A stretch of 64,000 nucleotides of DNA from CAVTWY01 sp963738575 (GCA_963738575.1 CAVTWY010000004.1:372001-436000); one strand, 5' to 3'; counted from the stretch's first letter, positions 38,901 to 48,744 are shown. Notes: a model not told the origin generated them from the sequence alone. Program-made: numbers and translations.

Positions 38901-41456
38901 CGGTTGCCAGCGTGTTCCCCACTCGCGTGGGGATGAACCGCGACTCAACCGGTACAGCGAGTGCGCGAGTCAGCAGTGTTCCCCACTCGCGTGGGGATGA
39001 ACCGGCTAGTGCCGACGTTCACGCTAGCGACAAGTGTGTTCCCCACTCGCGTGGGGATGAACCGCCTTGCCCATCAAGCATTGCAGATCTGACGGTTGTG
39101 TTCCCCACTCGCGTGGGGATGAACCGGCCATCGACCGCGCCGGCATCGCCGAGTCGAGTGTTCCCCACTCGCGTGGGGATGAACCGCGACCTGCAGACCC
39201 ATTGATGGCGAACATGGAGTGTTCCCCACTCGCGTGGGGATGAACCGGATCGCTGCGCATGCTTGAGGCCGCAAGAATCCTGTGTGTTCCCCACTCGCGT
39301 GGGGATGAACCGCCGTAACGCAGCCGAGCGTGTCATACGATGCGGTGTTCCCCACTCGCGTGGGGATGAACCGGTGATCGATCTCGTCTATCGCAGCCAG
39401 TCGTCACGTGTTCCCCACTCGCGTGGGGATGAACCGGCCATTGAGCGTACGAGCAATATTCACGAAGAGTGTTCCCCACTCGCGTGGGGATGAACCGGTA
39501 CGCAACATCGGCACACGCGCAGCGCCTATGGTGTTCCCCACTCGCGTGGGGATGAACCGTCAGGCCGCGTATTGCGCGGATCGGTGCATTACGTGTTCCC
39601 CACTCGCGTGGGGATGAACCGACGAGCTTTTGCCGGTGACATCTGCATTCGAGGTGTTCCCCACTCGCGTGGGGATGAACCGCTTAATTAACTGCGCAGA
39701 TGAATAATATGATAGTGTTCCCCACTCGCGTGGGGATGAACCGCGATACAGCTTTATCCATTTAACTAACTCCGATGTGTTCCCCACTCGCGTGGGGATG
39801 AACCGGCGCATGCGCCTGTCATGATTCACGCGTAATGCAGTGTTCCCCACTCGCGTGGGGATGAACCGCCACCGCTCACCACCTCGGCGCCTTTGGTAAG
39901 TGTTCCCCACTCGCGTGGGGATGAACCGGCCCTAACACTGATCGAGCAATTCGCACAGGGGTGTTCCCCACTCGCGTGGGGATGAACCGGCAATGCCGAC
40001 GATCTCTTTTCAGCATAAAAAGTGTTCCCCACTCGCGTGGGGATGAACCGCTGGACGCGGCGACCATTGCGGATTCGATGAGCGGTGTTCCCCACTCGCG
40101 TGGGGATGAACCGCACTGCGACAGGCTCATCAACTGGAGCTGTCTGCGTGTTCCCCACTCGCGTGGGGATGAACCGTCCTGCAGTATGGGTGCAGCACAT
40201 GCATCAGCATGGTGTTCCCCACTCGCGTGGGGATGAACCGTAATCAGCAGCGCCAGCAGCCCTAGCAGCGCCAGTGTTCCCCACTCGCGTGGGGATGAAC
40301 CGCCTACGACTCATGCAATCAAGAGCGCACGAATGCGTGTTCCCCACTCGCGTGGGGATGAACCGGCAGTCAATGACTATTGCCGCGCTATCTTGCTATG
40401 GTGTTCCCCACTCGCGTGGGGATGAACCGCACATGGCGACGATCCTTGTGCAGTCTGCGCAAGGTGTTCCCCACTCGCGTGGGGATGAACCGGCAGTGCG
40501 CGTTGCGCGCATTGCTGAATCGGCGTGTTCCCCACTCGCGTGGGGATGAACCGCGAACTTGCGCGTACTGATCGACTGCTGTTGACGTGTTCCCCACTCG
40601 CGTGGGGATGAACCGGTCGCAACTGCGCGTCGATGGCGCAAATCGATTGTGTTCCCCACTCGCGTGGGGATGAACCGCCTGTACTCGCTGCGCATCGTTG
40701 ACTGTCTTCTGTGTGTTCCCCACTCGCGTGGGGATGAACCGGCTTACGACCATGCGGCCATACGTTGACAGTGTTCCCCACTCGCGTGGGGATGAACCGA
40801 TCGCGATGACGCATCGATCCGCACCACTGATGTGTTCCCCACTCGCGTGGGGATGAACCGCTATGTAACGGAGCAAGTTCGATGACGAACGCGGTGTTCC
40901 CCACTCGCGTGGGGATGAACCGGCTACTGGACTGTGGCAGATATGCACATGGTGTTCCCCACTCGCGTGGGGATGAACCGGTCCGGTCGACCGCGCGCGA
41001 CATCGTGAAGTGTTCCCCACTCGCGTGGGGATGAACCGACTCACGCTGCAGGCAGATGCAGTTCTGTGTTCCCCACACGCGTGGGGATGAACCGCTTCAG
41101 CCATCGCGAACGTGTGCGTATGTGGGTGTTCCCCACTCGCGTGGGGATGAACCGTTGCGGTCGCCTGCAGGCTGATGCACAAGGGGTGTTCCCCACTCGC
41201 GTGGGGATGAACCGCGCAAGCCCGCCGCAGCACAATCGGAGAGTCGTGTTCCCCACGCGCGTGGGGATGAACCGCCCACGCGCATGCGGTCCTGCCCGCT
41301 GCCCTCGTGTTCCCCACTCGCGTGGGGATGAACCGCCTGGGGGCCAGCGCTGAAAACTGCACCGGAGTGTTCCCCACTCGCGTGGGGATGAACCGGTTTT
41401 CGAGCACTATGTCCATGATACGGTGGAGTGTTCCCCACTCGCGTGGGGATGAACCG
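35987..41456 (+). CRISPR. CRISPR array 1: 89 repeats, 88 spacers, type I-E
   Basis: The repeat is 29 bp. It begins GTGTTCCCC, ends GATGAACCG and contains the palindrome CCCCAC-TCGC-GTGGGG, the Cas6e hairpin. I traced every copy: 89 repeats, the first at 35987 and the last at 41428-41456. All are identical apart from the loop base in copy 83 (41066, T to A) and copy 86 (41246, T to G). Spacer lengths range from 27 to 37 nt with a mean of 32.8; only 43 of 88 are 32 or 33. The array follows cas2 directly and reads away from it. No two spacers looked identical. Long open frames inside it are an effect of the repeat and GC content, not genes. Confidence 0.99.
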
Positions 41457-44311
41457 GCAAAGTGCCTGTTGAAAACTTCGGCGAAGCGTTGCCTCCAGCG
41501 CGCCGCGCGTTCGCGGCGAAACTCAGCGAAGACCTAGCTGACGACGACATCGCCAAACGTTCCCTGAGCGAGATTTGGCCAATCAGCGAGAACGACGCAA
41601 TTGAAGAGCCGTTCGCGGCAGCCGTGGCGCACGCTGCCCGCGCAGAGATTCCTTCAAAGCCCCGTATTGAGTACAAGCTGCGACGTTGGGTCGATACTGT
41701 CAGGACGTTGCGCGAACTTGCCCGCGTGTTGTCGGCGGTGGCACGACGCGGGAACAGGTGGTCGCGGAAGGCAACAGCAAGAGAGGTCTGAAGGATTGGA
41801 TCAGCAAAGTGGCGCTGCTGGAAAGCCTCCCCGCGATCAGTGGGCTCGGGTTGGTGCTGTTGAAGAGCGTCCTGATGCCGTCACCTTCAGCAATGAAGGT
41901 AAAGCAGTTCCTACGCCTATGGTGCGACTGACCGTGGACGGCAGACCGCATTACCTCACTGGCAAAGGTGGCGCTATCAGCGACTACACCGATGACATCA
42001 AAACCCTGATGGCAACTGGCATTGCCGCCAAGAAGGTGGACTTTGAAATTCGGACGGCAAAAAACTCCGGCGTTTACTTCATCAACAAAAAGGGTGACCC
42101 AGAATATCGCCGCTTGATAGAGTTCGCCACGCTTGCCAAGAAGGGCTGCAATTAATGGCCAGTACGACTCGCTGGTGGCGGCATGGCAAAGTGTCAAAGA
42201 TCGCGACAACATTGCCGAGCGCGACCTGCGAAGTGCGGAAAACTGGCCCCGGCAGGCAAGGATCATCCCGCAGGCAAAGATGTCGCCCCTGAACGAGTTT
42301 CAAGACCGATTCGGCTCTCGTGTGGTGAATTTGGCGCGGGTGAAACAAGGAAAAGACGACAAAGAGACGCCAAGCGTTGCTGAACAAGGCAATTGATGGC
42401 TTGATGGAATTGTCGGACATGCTCGGCATTCCGCTGCGCGCGATATCATCAACGGTACCAGTGGCATCGCGTCTGGATGTCGGGGCGCGGATGGGCTTCT
42501 GCACATTCTGAGCCCAGAACCAGTTATCAACTGACCAAGACGCGTGGTGGTGGCGCACTGGCGCACGAGTCGTTCCACTCGCTTAACAACTTCTTTTCGC
42601 GTCAAAGAGGCGGCAAGATGGCCTCTGGCGGAAACGAAATAGTCTACCGAGACAGCAACTACATCACTCACAAGCCTGAGCCAATGATGGTTCGAAAAGA
42701 TGGCAGCCGACATTGGCCAGCCATGGCGGCTGGCAAACTGGAGGCAATGCGAAATCTTCATTCAACAGCCGTGCAATACGCGGCCGACAAGCGGATGCCT
42801 GACCCGCGCCACCCAGAAGGCGTGAGGCCCGAAAGTTGAGCAGCGCTTTGCCGCTTTGGTTGAAGCGTTGAACTCATCGCCGATGACGCAGAGGTCAGCA
42901 CTTTTGGACAAAGGCAAAGGTTACTGGTCAAGCACGCTCGAGCGCGCAGCTCGCGCGTTTGAGAGCCATGTACAAGCGCGCATGTTGGAGCAAGGTTTCC
43001 ACAACGATTTCTTGGCCAACGTGAAAGCTGTTGAAGACACAAAGCGTAGCCCGGAACGGTATCCGTACTTGCTGCCTGGCGAGGTAAAGCCAATTGCTGA
43101 GGCGTTTGACGCCCTTTTCGCTGACTTGAAGACGCGTGAAAATGACAACGGCAATGTTGCTTTGTACAGTCGTAGTGACAGGGCCCCCGTCGGCCTCGAT
43201 GTCGCAACCGCCAAGACCCTTGCCGCCAAGCACGAAGCAGCAGGCCTGAACAAGATCAACGTCGCGGCGACGACCATTGACTTGCCTGGTGGCATCCGCG
43301 AGCTTTTCGAGGCCGCAGGCGAGGGCGGTGCGCGTGGTGCCTACTTCGCCAAGACCGACGAAACGTGGGTGGTCGCCGACAAGCTGGCCTCACCCTGAAG
43401 ACATGGCGTTTGTTGTGCTGCACGAAGCCTTCCACCGTGGGCTGCGCAAGATGTTCCCGAACGAAGGGGCGGCGCTCATTCGGCAGATGTGGCGCTCGAA
43501 CCAGGCCCTGAAGGTGAAAACTGCTGAATACCAGCACCGGTTTTCGGGCATGACGCGCGACGAAGCGATTGAGGAAGCCTTGGCCGACATGGCTGGCGCG
43601 GGCAAGGCGTCAAGTCTCAAGGGGTGGGGCGGCCTGATGGCGATCATCAAGGCGTGGGCGCACAAAGTCGCTCGGGCGCTGGGCGTCGAGCTAGTCTTTG
43701 ACGACGCAATGATCGAGACCTTTGTGGCGGCGGCTGCGCAGCGCGGGTTGCAGCGTGATCCGCCAGTATTCAATGGCGAGGCTGTTTCGCGCAAGTACGA
43801 CAGCAAAGAAGCTGGCGGCGAGGTAAAATTGAGTCATGAAAAACGACTCTTTGACGCCACCGAATCTCGGCTTGTTCAAGGGCTTGCCGAAGCAGGTCTT
43901 GACGGACTCGGAGCAGAACGCCTTGTTCGAGGCGAATCAGCGCAACCGTCGGTCTACACGAGTGACGGAACTCGACCGCGTCCATACGGAAAGCATCAGG
44001 CAAGCCCGAGAGTCGTCGACGCAGAAGAAACCAGGCTGATAGCTCGCGCCAAGGCGGAGGGTTTCTTTTGGGATGACAAGAAGCTGCTCGCTGTCAGATC
44101 GGTCTTAGGCCCGAAAACGGCGAGCGGATCAGAGCACGACGTGTACGTAGTCGGCAAGACTCAGAACATTCTCGTCATTCGCAACACCATCAAAGACAGC
44201 TACGGCTTTGCGCACAACTCGCCTGCGCAGTACCTCCAACGGTTGGCCCACCACAACAGCGTATTCCCCGGTCTTCAAGTCAGGGTAATCGGAGTTTCTC
44301 AGAACGCCAGA
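41457..44311 (+). pseudogene. Degraded fragment of a large phage/plasmid polyvalent protein gene, lying between the two CRISPR arrays
   Basis: The whole 2,855 bases between two repeats is remnant coding sequence in the array's direction. In order: KVPVENFGEALPPARRAFAA (41459 on); WISKVALLESL; PMVRLTVDGRPHYLTG; YDSLVAAWQSVKDRDN; GRGWASAHSEP with LTKTRGGGALAHESFHSLNNF (HExxH, 42480-42600); RYPYLLPGEVKPIAEAFDALF (43055-43120, LPD-type domain); VVLHEAFHRGLRKMF (second HExxH, about 43415); and a polyvalent-type kinase region GSEHDVYVVGKTQNILVIRN to YLQRLAHHNSVFPGLQ, cut at 44311. At least six frame changes separate the parts and both ends of the gene are missing. Such proteins belong to phages and conjugative elements. 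The family names (LPD domains, polyvalent protein kinase) are from memory. Confidence 0.75.
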
Positions 44312-45354
44312 GTGTTCCCCACTCGCGTGGGGATGAACCGGACGAACGCAGTCAGTTTGCCGTGAAGCTCAGTGTTCCCCACTCGCGTGGGGATGAACCA
44401 AATTGTAGTAACCCTTCAACCAATAGCACGGCGCGTGTTCCCCACTCGCGTGGGGATGAACCGGCTGCGCCGCCGCCGTGTAAGTGCCTGACGCCGTGTT
44501 CCCCACTCGCGTGGGGATGAACCGTGTGGGAGGTCACGGAGGGGGCGCTGACCGACGTGTTCCCCACTCGCGTGGGGATGAACCGCCGAGCCAGGCCAGT
44601 CCTTCCTGCCGACGTGTTCCCCACTCGCGTGGGGATGAACCCAGTCATCGTTTGAGCGCGTCGAGGCTTCGGTGGTGTTCCCCACTCGCGTGGGGATGAA
44701 CCCGCGCAGCGTTTGCGCATCAAGGCGACAGGCACGTGTTCCCCACTCGCGTGGGGATGAACCGGTCTTGCATGCGTCCGCGGCTCGGTGCCGTGTTCCC
44801 CACTCGCGTGGGGATGAACCGGCCCTTTACGCCTCACCTGGTTCAGGCGTGTTCCCCACTCGCGTGGGGATGAACCGCTACTTCCGTGGAATTACCGAGC
44901 GCCGTGTTCCCCACTCGCGTGGGGATGAACCGAGATACAGCTGTCCACCGTGGGGCCAAAGTGGTGTTCCCCACTCGCGTGGGGATGAACCGGTGCGAAC
45001 GTCATCCCAAATCGGGAGGGGCGGGTGTTCCCCACTCGCGTGGGGATGAACCGGGCTCGGCGTGAGACATGGCTTTTAGATGGTGTTCCCCACTCGCGTG
45101 GGGATGAACCGGCCGACGCATGACATACGAACCAACGACCGGCGTGTTCCCCACACGCGTGGGGATGAACCGTCTTGAACATTGTTCGATCAGCCTGGCG
45201 CTCGTGTTCCCCACTCGCGTGGGGATGAACCGACGGCGCGGGCGACCTGGTTGATAGTGTCGCAGTGTTCCCCATTCGCGTGGGGATGAACCGTCAGCGG
45301 TTAAGGCCCTTCGACCCGCCCGGGAGTGTTCCCCACTCGCGTGGGGATGAACCG
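44312..45354 (+). CRISPR. CRISPR array 2: 18 repeats, 17 spacers, same repeat and orientation as array 1
   Basis: The 29-bp repeat is identical to that of array 1. Copies start at 44312, 44372, 44435 and so on to 45326. Variants are the last base in copy 2 (A, 44400), copy 6 (C, 44642) and copy 7 (C, 44703); the loop base in copy 15 (T to A, 45144 copy); and a stem base in copy 17 (C to T, 45265 copy). Spacer lengths are 26 to 34 nt with a mean of 30.6. There is no leader or cas gene directly before it. It probably continues array 1 beyond the inserted fragment. Confidence 0.98.
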
Positions 45355-45594
45355 TCGTTGGACGTTAGTCCGTGGCACGGCCTATCGGTTGATTTGAGGC
45401 GCTTTGAGGGTGTTGCTTGGTCGGTGCGTGACTCTCCGACATACGACGAATGCTTTCGCCATCATCCGCCCAGTCTCCGACTCTCCTGGGACGCCACAAG
45501 CAACGGAGAAAGTGTAGTGGCCGGTTCCCTCCTTGTCGAGTTGCAGGACGACAGTTGCAGGACGCCGGGTGTCGGGAATGTCGGGTGTCGCGAG

Positions 45595-45628
45595 TTGACA
45601 TCCGGAAAAGGTGTATCTACAATGTAGA
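45595..45628 (+). promoter_or_regulatory. Promoter and operator of the first MazEF pair
   Basis: TTGACA (45595-45600), 17 bases, then TACAAT (45618-45623) is a near-consensus sigma70 promoter. The -10 element sits inside the palindrome TCTACA-A-TGTAGA (45616-45628), a likely autoregulatory site for the MazE antitoxin that starts at 45649. The 240 bases between the last repeat (45354) and this promoter hold no gene or degenerate repeat that I can see. Confidence 0.7.
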
Positions 45629-45648
45629 AACACTTCGGAGATTGAACT

Positions 45649-45891
45649 ATGGAAGCTGTCATTCGAAAATGGGGCAACAGCCCAGCCCTGAGGTTGCCCG
45701 CATGGGCACTGAAGGAGGCCGCCTTAGGCCTGGAGCAGAAGGTAACGATTACTGTCAGCCGTGGACGTATCGTGATTGAGCCCTATGGGCATGTGGAATA
45801 CAACTTGGATGACTTGCTCGCTGGAATCACTCCGCAAAATGCGCATGAAGAAGTCAGCTTTGGCAGGCCAGTGGGCAAAGAGGCGCTTTGA
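45649..45891 (+). CDS. MazE/PemI-type antitoxin
   Basis: The product is 80 residues. The N-terminus EAVIRKWGNSPALRLPAWAL is the AbrB/MazE-type DNA-binding swapped hairpin, and KVTITVSRGRIVIEP completes it; the acidic C-terminus (VEYNLDDLLAGI) would block the toxin. A ribosome site GGAG lies 9-10 bases before the ATG. The stop overlaps the toxin start by one base (TGATG). Confidence 0.9.
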   Translation: MEAVIRKWGNSPALRLPAWALKEAALGLEQKVTITVSRGRIVIEPYGHVEYNLDDLLAGITPQNAHEEVSFGRPVGKEAL

Positions 45892-46235
45892 TGGCATCAC
45901 GTCGCTACGTGCCTGAGTCTGGTGATGTTGCCTGGCTGGAATTCGATCCTCAAGCTGGGCACGAGCAGGCAGGGCATCGTCATGCATTGGTCATCAGCCC
46001 GGCCAGCTACAACGGCAAAACCGGGCTGATGGTTTGCTGCCCCATGAGCACCAAAGTCAAAGGGCATCCTTTTGAAGTGGTGTTTGAGATTGGCGGGGTT
46101 CCCGGTGCGGTGCTGTCTGACCAATTGAAATCGCTCAACTGGAAAATTCGAAATGCGAAGAAAAGGGCGGTCGCTCCTACCTCAGTCATGGCGGATGTGA
46201 GGGCAAAAATCAAAGCGTTGCTGGCTATCGCGTGA
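45891..46235 (+). CDS. MazF/PemK-type mRNA endonuclease toxin
   Basis: The product is 114 residues. It has the MazF layout: RYVPESGDVAWLEFDPQAGHEQAG, HRHALVISPASYNGKTGLMVCCPMS and GAVLSDQLKSLNWKIRNAK, with the expected Arg/Thr-Ser surfaces for cutting single-stranded RNA. It is coupled to the antitoxin upstream. The 243 bases after it contain no gene I can support. Confidence 0.92.
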   Translation: MASRRYVPESGDVAWLEFDPQAGHEQAGHRHALVISPASYNGKTGLMVCCPMSTKVKGHPFEVVFEIGGVPGAVLSDQLKSLNWKIRNAKKRAVAPTSVMADVRAKIKALLAIA

Positions 46236-46421
46236 CCCGCAAACGCCCGTCATTTGTTGTTGCCGTTGGGTATGCAAAATCCTTCGAGCGTTCGGACATG
46301 TCGCCCGTGGTGGTGCGGTGGATCTGGTGGGGCGGTGAATGTTGACAAGTTTGTCGCCAAAACTTACAGCCCACGTGAATGGCGGAGCCAACATGCACTT
46401 TTGCGCGAAAAATGCTCATCT

Positions 46422-46457
46422 CTTGATGCGTAAATGATGCATAATAAGTGCATCAAG
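46422..46457. promoter_or_regulatory. Inverted repeat upstream of the Xre-RES pair
   Basis: CTTGATGC (46422-46429) and GCATCAAG (46450-46457) are perfect 8-base arms separated by 20 bases. A -10-like CATAAT lies between them (46440-46445) and further GATGC/GCAT copies lie around them. The position, 22 bases before the antitoxin start, fits an autoregulatory operator. Confidence 0.55.
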
Positions 46458-46478
46458 CATGCATAAAGGTGGACACAA

Positions 46479-46898
46479 GTGGCAACATTGGCACCGACAC
46501 AAGTAGATATGGGCCTAAAGTCAAGCCCTGTGAAAAGGAGCTTTGAAAACTTCTTCGAGGCTATTCGCGACGACGAAACTCCCACGGTTTCTCCTCGCAG
46601 GTACGTGAGCGAGCTCCAAACTGATCTGCAAACCCTGGCGGATCACGCTGGCGTGCATCGCAACACATTGACCCGGTCCCCTGAGTCGAGCGATGTCCAA
46701 GACTATCTACGTGCGTCTCTGCGCGTGATTCGCGCCGCAACAGATGTTTCCGGCGACGTTGACAAGGCTATCTACTGGTACCTGAATGAGCCACTACCGC
46801 CTTTCGAGTACCGGTCGGCTGAGTACCTGGTCTCGAAGGGTCGCACAGACGACGTTATACGCTTTCTGATGTCGCTGAACGCTGGGGCATCGGGATGA
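46479..46898 (+). CDS. Xre/MbcA/ParS-type antitoxin (DUF2384)
   Basis: The product is 139 residues from the GTG at 46479; an internal ATG at 46509 is an alternative. A DNA-binding helical region (LQTLADHAGVHRNTLTRSPES) is followed by the DUF2384 C-terminal part with KAIYWYLNEPLPPF and RSAEYLVSKGRTDDVIRFL, which docks on the RES toxin. The stop overlaps the toxin start by 4 bases (ATGA). Confidence 0.9.
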   Translation: MATLAPTQVDMGLKSSPVKRSFENFFEAIRDDETPTVSPRRYVSELQTDLQTLADHAGVHRNTLTRSPESSDVQDYLRASLRVIRAATDVSGDVDKAIYWYLNEPLPPFEYRSAEYLVSKGRTDDVIRFLMSLNAGASG

Positions 46899-47419
46899 TC
46901 CTGAAGCCACTCGTACAAACCGCAGCGTGGCGAGTTCATTCTCCACGCTGGTCGTTTTTGCCAACGAGTGGAGCCGGGGCGGCGCGGGCCGGTGGCCGTT
47001 TCAACCGTATCGGTACCGAGGCACTTTACCTTTCATTGGACACTCAAACTGCTTTGCTGGAGTACCAGCAAACGAGCACTTTGTTGCCCCCCGGCTTGAT
47101 CGCCGAGTATCGGATCGATTTGCAACCGGTCGCTGATCTCTCAGGTGGGTATGTCGCTGCGCATTGGTCCCCTATTTGGCAGGACTTTGCTTGCGACTGG
47201 CGATTTCTCTGGTTCAACCAACATATCGTGCCCCCTACCTGGTCAATGTCCGACGAAGCTCAGCGCGCTGGCGCCAAAGGCATCTTGTTTCCGTCGTCTT
47301 CGAACTTGGTTGGACTCAATCTCGTGATCTTTAACAACGCGATGACCGAAAAAGACTCTATCAATGTTCACGATCCAAACGGGCTATTGCCCTTGAATCA
47401 AAGGTCGTGGATCCCTTAA
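46895..47419 (+). CDS. RES-domain toxin
   Basis: RES toxins deplete NAD+, by phosphorolysis or hydrolysis. The product is 174 residues. The catalytic surface is recognisable: AAWRVHSPRWSF, GAARAGGRFNRIGTEALYLS (Arg and Tyr of the active site), TALLEYQQ (Glu) and KGILFPSSSNLVGLNLVIF. It pairs with the DUF2384 antitoxin upstream. Confidence 0.92.
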   Translation: MILKPLVQTAAWRVHSPRWSFLPTSGAGAARAGGRFNRIGTEALYLSLDTQTALLEYQQTSTLLPPGLIAEYRIDLQPVADLSGGYVAAHWSPIWQDFACDWRFLWFNQHIVPPTWSMSDEAQRAGAKGILFPSSSNLVGLNLVIFNNAMTEKDSINVHDPNGLLPLNQRSWIP

Positions 47420-47744
47420 AGAGCCAACTTGCGCAGCAAAGCGCGACGGCACTGTAGCCCAGGCGATTGGGAAATTTGCACCGGCCAGTAGGGTTCAAAG
47501 ATGGTACCAAGGCAGCATGGAGCATGCCTTAGCGAACAAGGGCCTCGTCCCGCCCTAAATCAATCCCAAGTGTGGCGTGTCGGGGAATCATGGGCTTTAC
47601 AGATCCATCCTTCAAGGACGGATCTGTAAAGAACCGGGCGTTGCCTTTCAAGCTGCCGATGTGGCCGCGCTGGCTTTGGAGCCAAGCGGTTTGTGAACCG
47701 AAGTGATCAAGCGTGTCGTGGCCGAAACCGGCGCCCTGCTCCAC
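47420..47744. other. Non-coding interval with a strong hairpin
   Basis: No supported gene lies in these 325 bases between the RES toxin and the convergent exported-protein gene. The only clear structure is a hairpin at 47596-47630: arms TTTACAGATCCATCC and GGACGGATCTGTAAA pair at 14 of 15 positions around a TTCAA loop. No T-run follows on either strand, so it is not a standard intrinsic terminator; it could still end or stabilise transcripts from both sides. Confidence 0.6.
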
Positions 47745-48659
47745 CTAAGGCGCCAGCCGCGCCTTCAGCGCCTCACGCATGTCGGCTGGGGCTGCAATCA
47801 GGTCGGCATCCAGCATCGCCACGAAGGCACGCATGGCCTGCGGGGGGCCCTGTTTGAGTTCGAGCGCCATGGTGTCGACGTACTCGGTTCGATCTTCGGG
47901 CGACATCTTTGCAAACAGCGCTTGCGTCTCGGCCGATCCTTGCGTCATCTGCTTAAGGCTGGTGTGGAACATGCGCAGCATGCCGCCCGTCATCGCTGCA
48001 ACCATGCCGCCCACACGGGGGTCGGCCCCGGTCACCGTCAAGCGCAAAAACAGGCGCTCGTAGTCGGCGGCGCTGCACGCTGGGGTGCCGGGTTCGACCG
48101 CCTCAGCCACTTTGCCCACGCGCTCGAGCATTTGCGCAAGCTCGACCCTTTCGAGGGGTGTGAGCGCAGGCGCGTTCATCATCGATTGCATCTGCGCCAT
48201 GGCGCCTTGCATGTCTGCGCCCGCCGGCAACTGGCCACTGGCCAGGCCCGGCGTGCCGCCGCGAATCAGGTCGTGCATGCGCGCCGTCAATGGCGCGGCG
48301 TTGTCGCCGGGCACGCCACCAACGCCGCGCGCAGGCTGTGCGGGTTGCAAGGCCTGCGTCGTGCCACCCAAGCTGCCTGCCGCACTCAGCGCGGACGGCC
48401 CCCCCGGGTTGAGCAGACCCTTCACAGCTCGCGTGCGGTCGATGGCGTCGTTGGCCAGGTCTTGTTTGCAGGGGCCAAACGAAGCACGAATGCCATCGGC
48501 AATTCGGTCTTCGAGGAAGTCGGTAAGCATTCGCTTCACCGCCTGCTTGGCCAGCAGCACAAGCGGGCCCGCCGCTTGCGCTGGCGGATGCGTCAGGATC
48601 GCCGCTGCCAAGGCGCACGGCAAAATCAACCACGGAAGGCGACCTGGGCTTCGCATCAT
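47745..48659 (-). CDS. Exported protein of unknown function
   Basis: The product is 304 residues from the ATG at 48659, supported by AAGGAG 8 bases upstream; codons further upstream are not needed. It starts MMRSPGRLPWLILPCALAAA, a signal peptide ending near AQAA. The mature protein has a helical N-terminal region (LAKQAVKRMLTDFLEDRIADG), an Ala/Gly/Pro-rich linker and a helical C-terminal half with two Met-rich stretches. Cysteines occur in FGPCKQD and TPACSAADY. I do not recognise a family. It is flanked by toxin-antitoxin modules but shows no feature of one. Confidence 0.7.
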   Translation of the reverse strand: MMRSPGRLPWLILPCALAAAILTHPPAQAAGPLVLLAKQAVKRMLTDFLEDRIADGIRASFGPCKQDLANDAIDRTRAVKGLLNPGGPSALSAAGSLGGTTQALQPAQPARGVGGVPGDNAAPLTARMHDLIRGGTPGLASGQLPAGADMQGAMAQMQSMMNAPALTPLERVELAQMLERVGKVAEAVEPGTPACSAADYERLFLRLTVTGADPRVGGMVAAMTGGMLRMFHTSLKQMTQGSAETQALFAKMSPEDRTEYVDTMALELKQGPPQAMRAFVAMLDADLIAAPADMREALKARLAP

Positions 48660-48744
48660 GGTGCAACTCCTTCTTCCAGCCAATCAGTATGCGCTTGGGA
48701 GTTGGCGTTGCCTAGGGGGCACTCTCCCAGACGTAGATACGAAC

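Noticed and set aside
44312..45354. Array 2 as an independent CRISPR locus with its own leader
   Set aside because: The sequence before its first repeat is coding remnant, not an AT-rich leader, and the repeat and orientation are the same as array 1.
45355..45594. Possible CRISPR-regulated toxin (CreTA-like) RNA between the array and MazEF
   Set aside because: No degenerate repeat was found in this interval, and a normal promoter drives a standard MazEF pair.
46236..46478. Minus-strand frame of about 70 codons starting near 46394, between MazF and the Xre antitoxin
   Set aside because: No recognisable family or ribosome site; it overlaps the promoter-like region of the Xre-RES pair.
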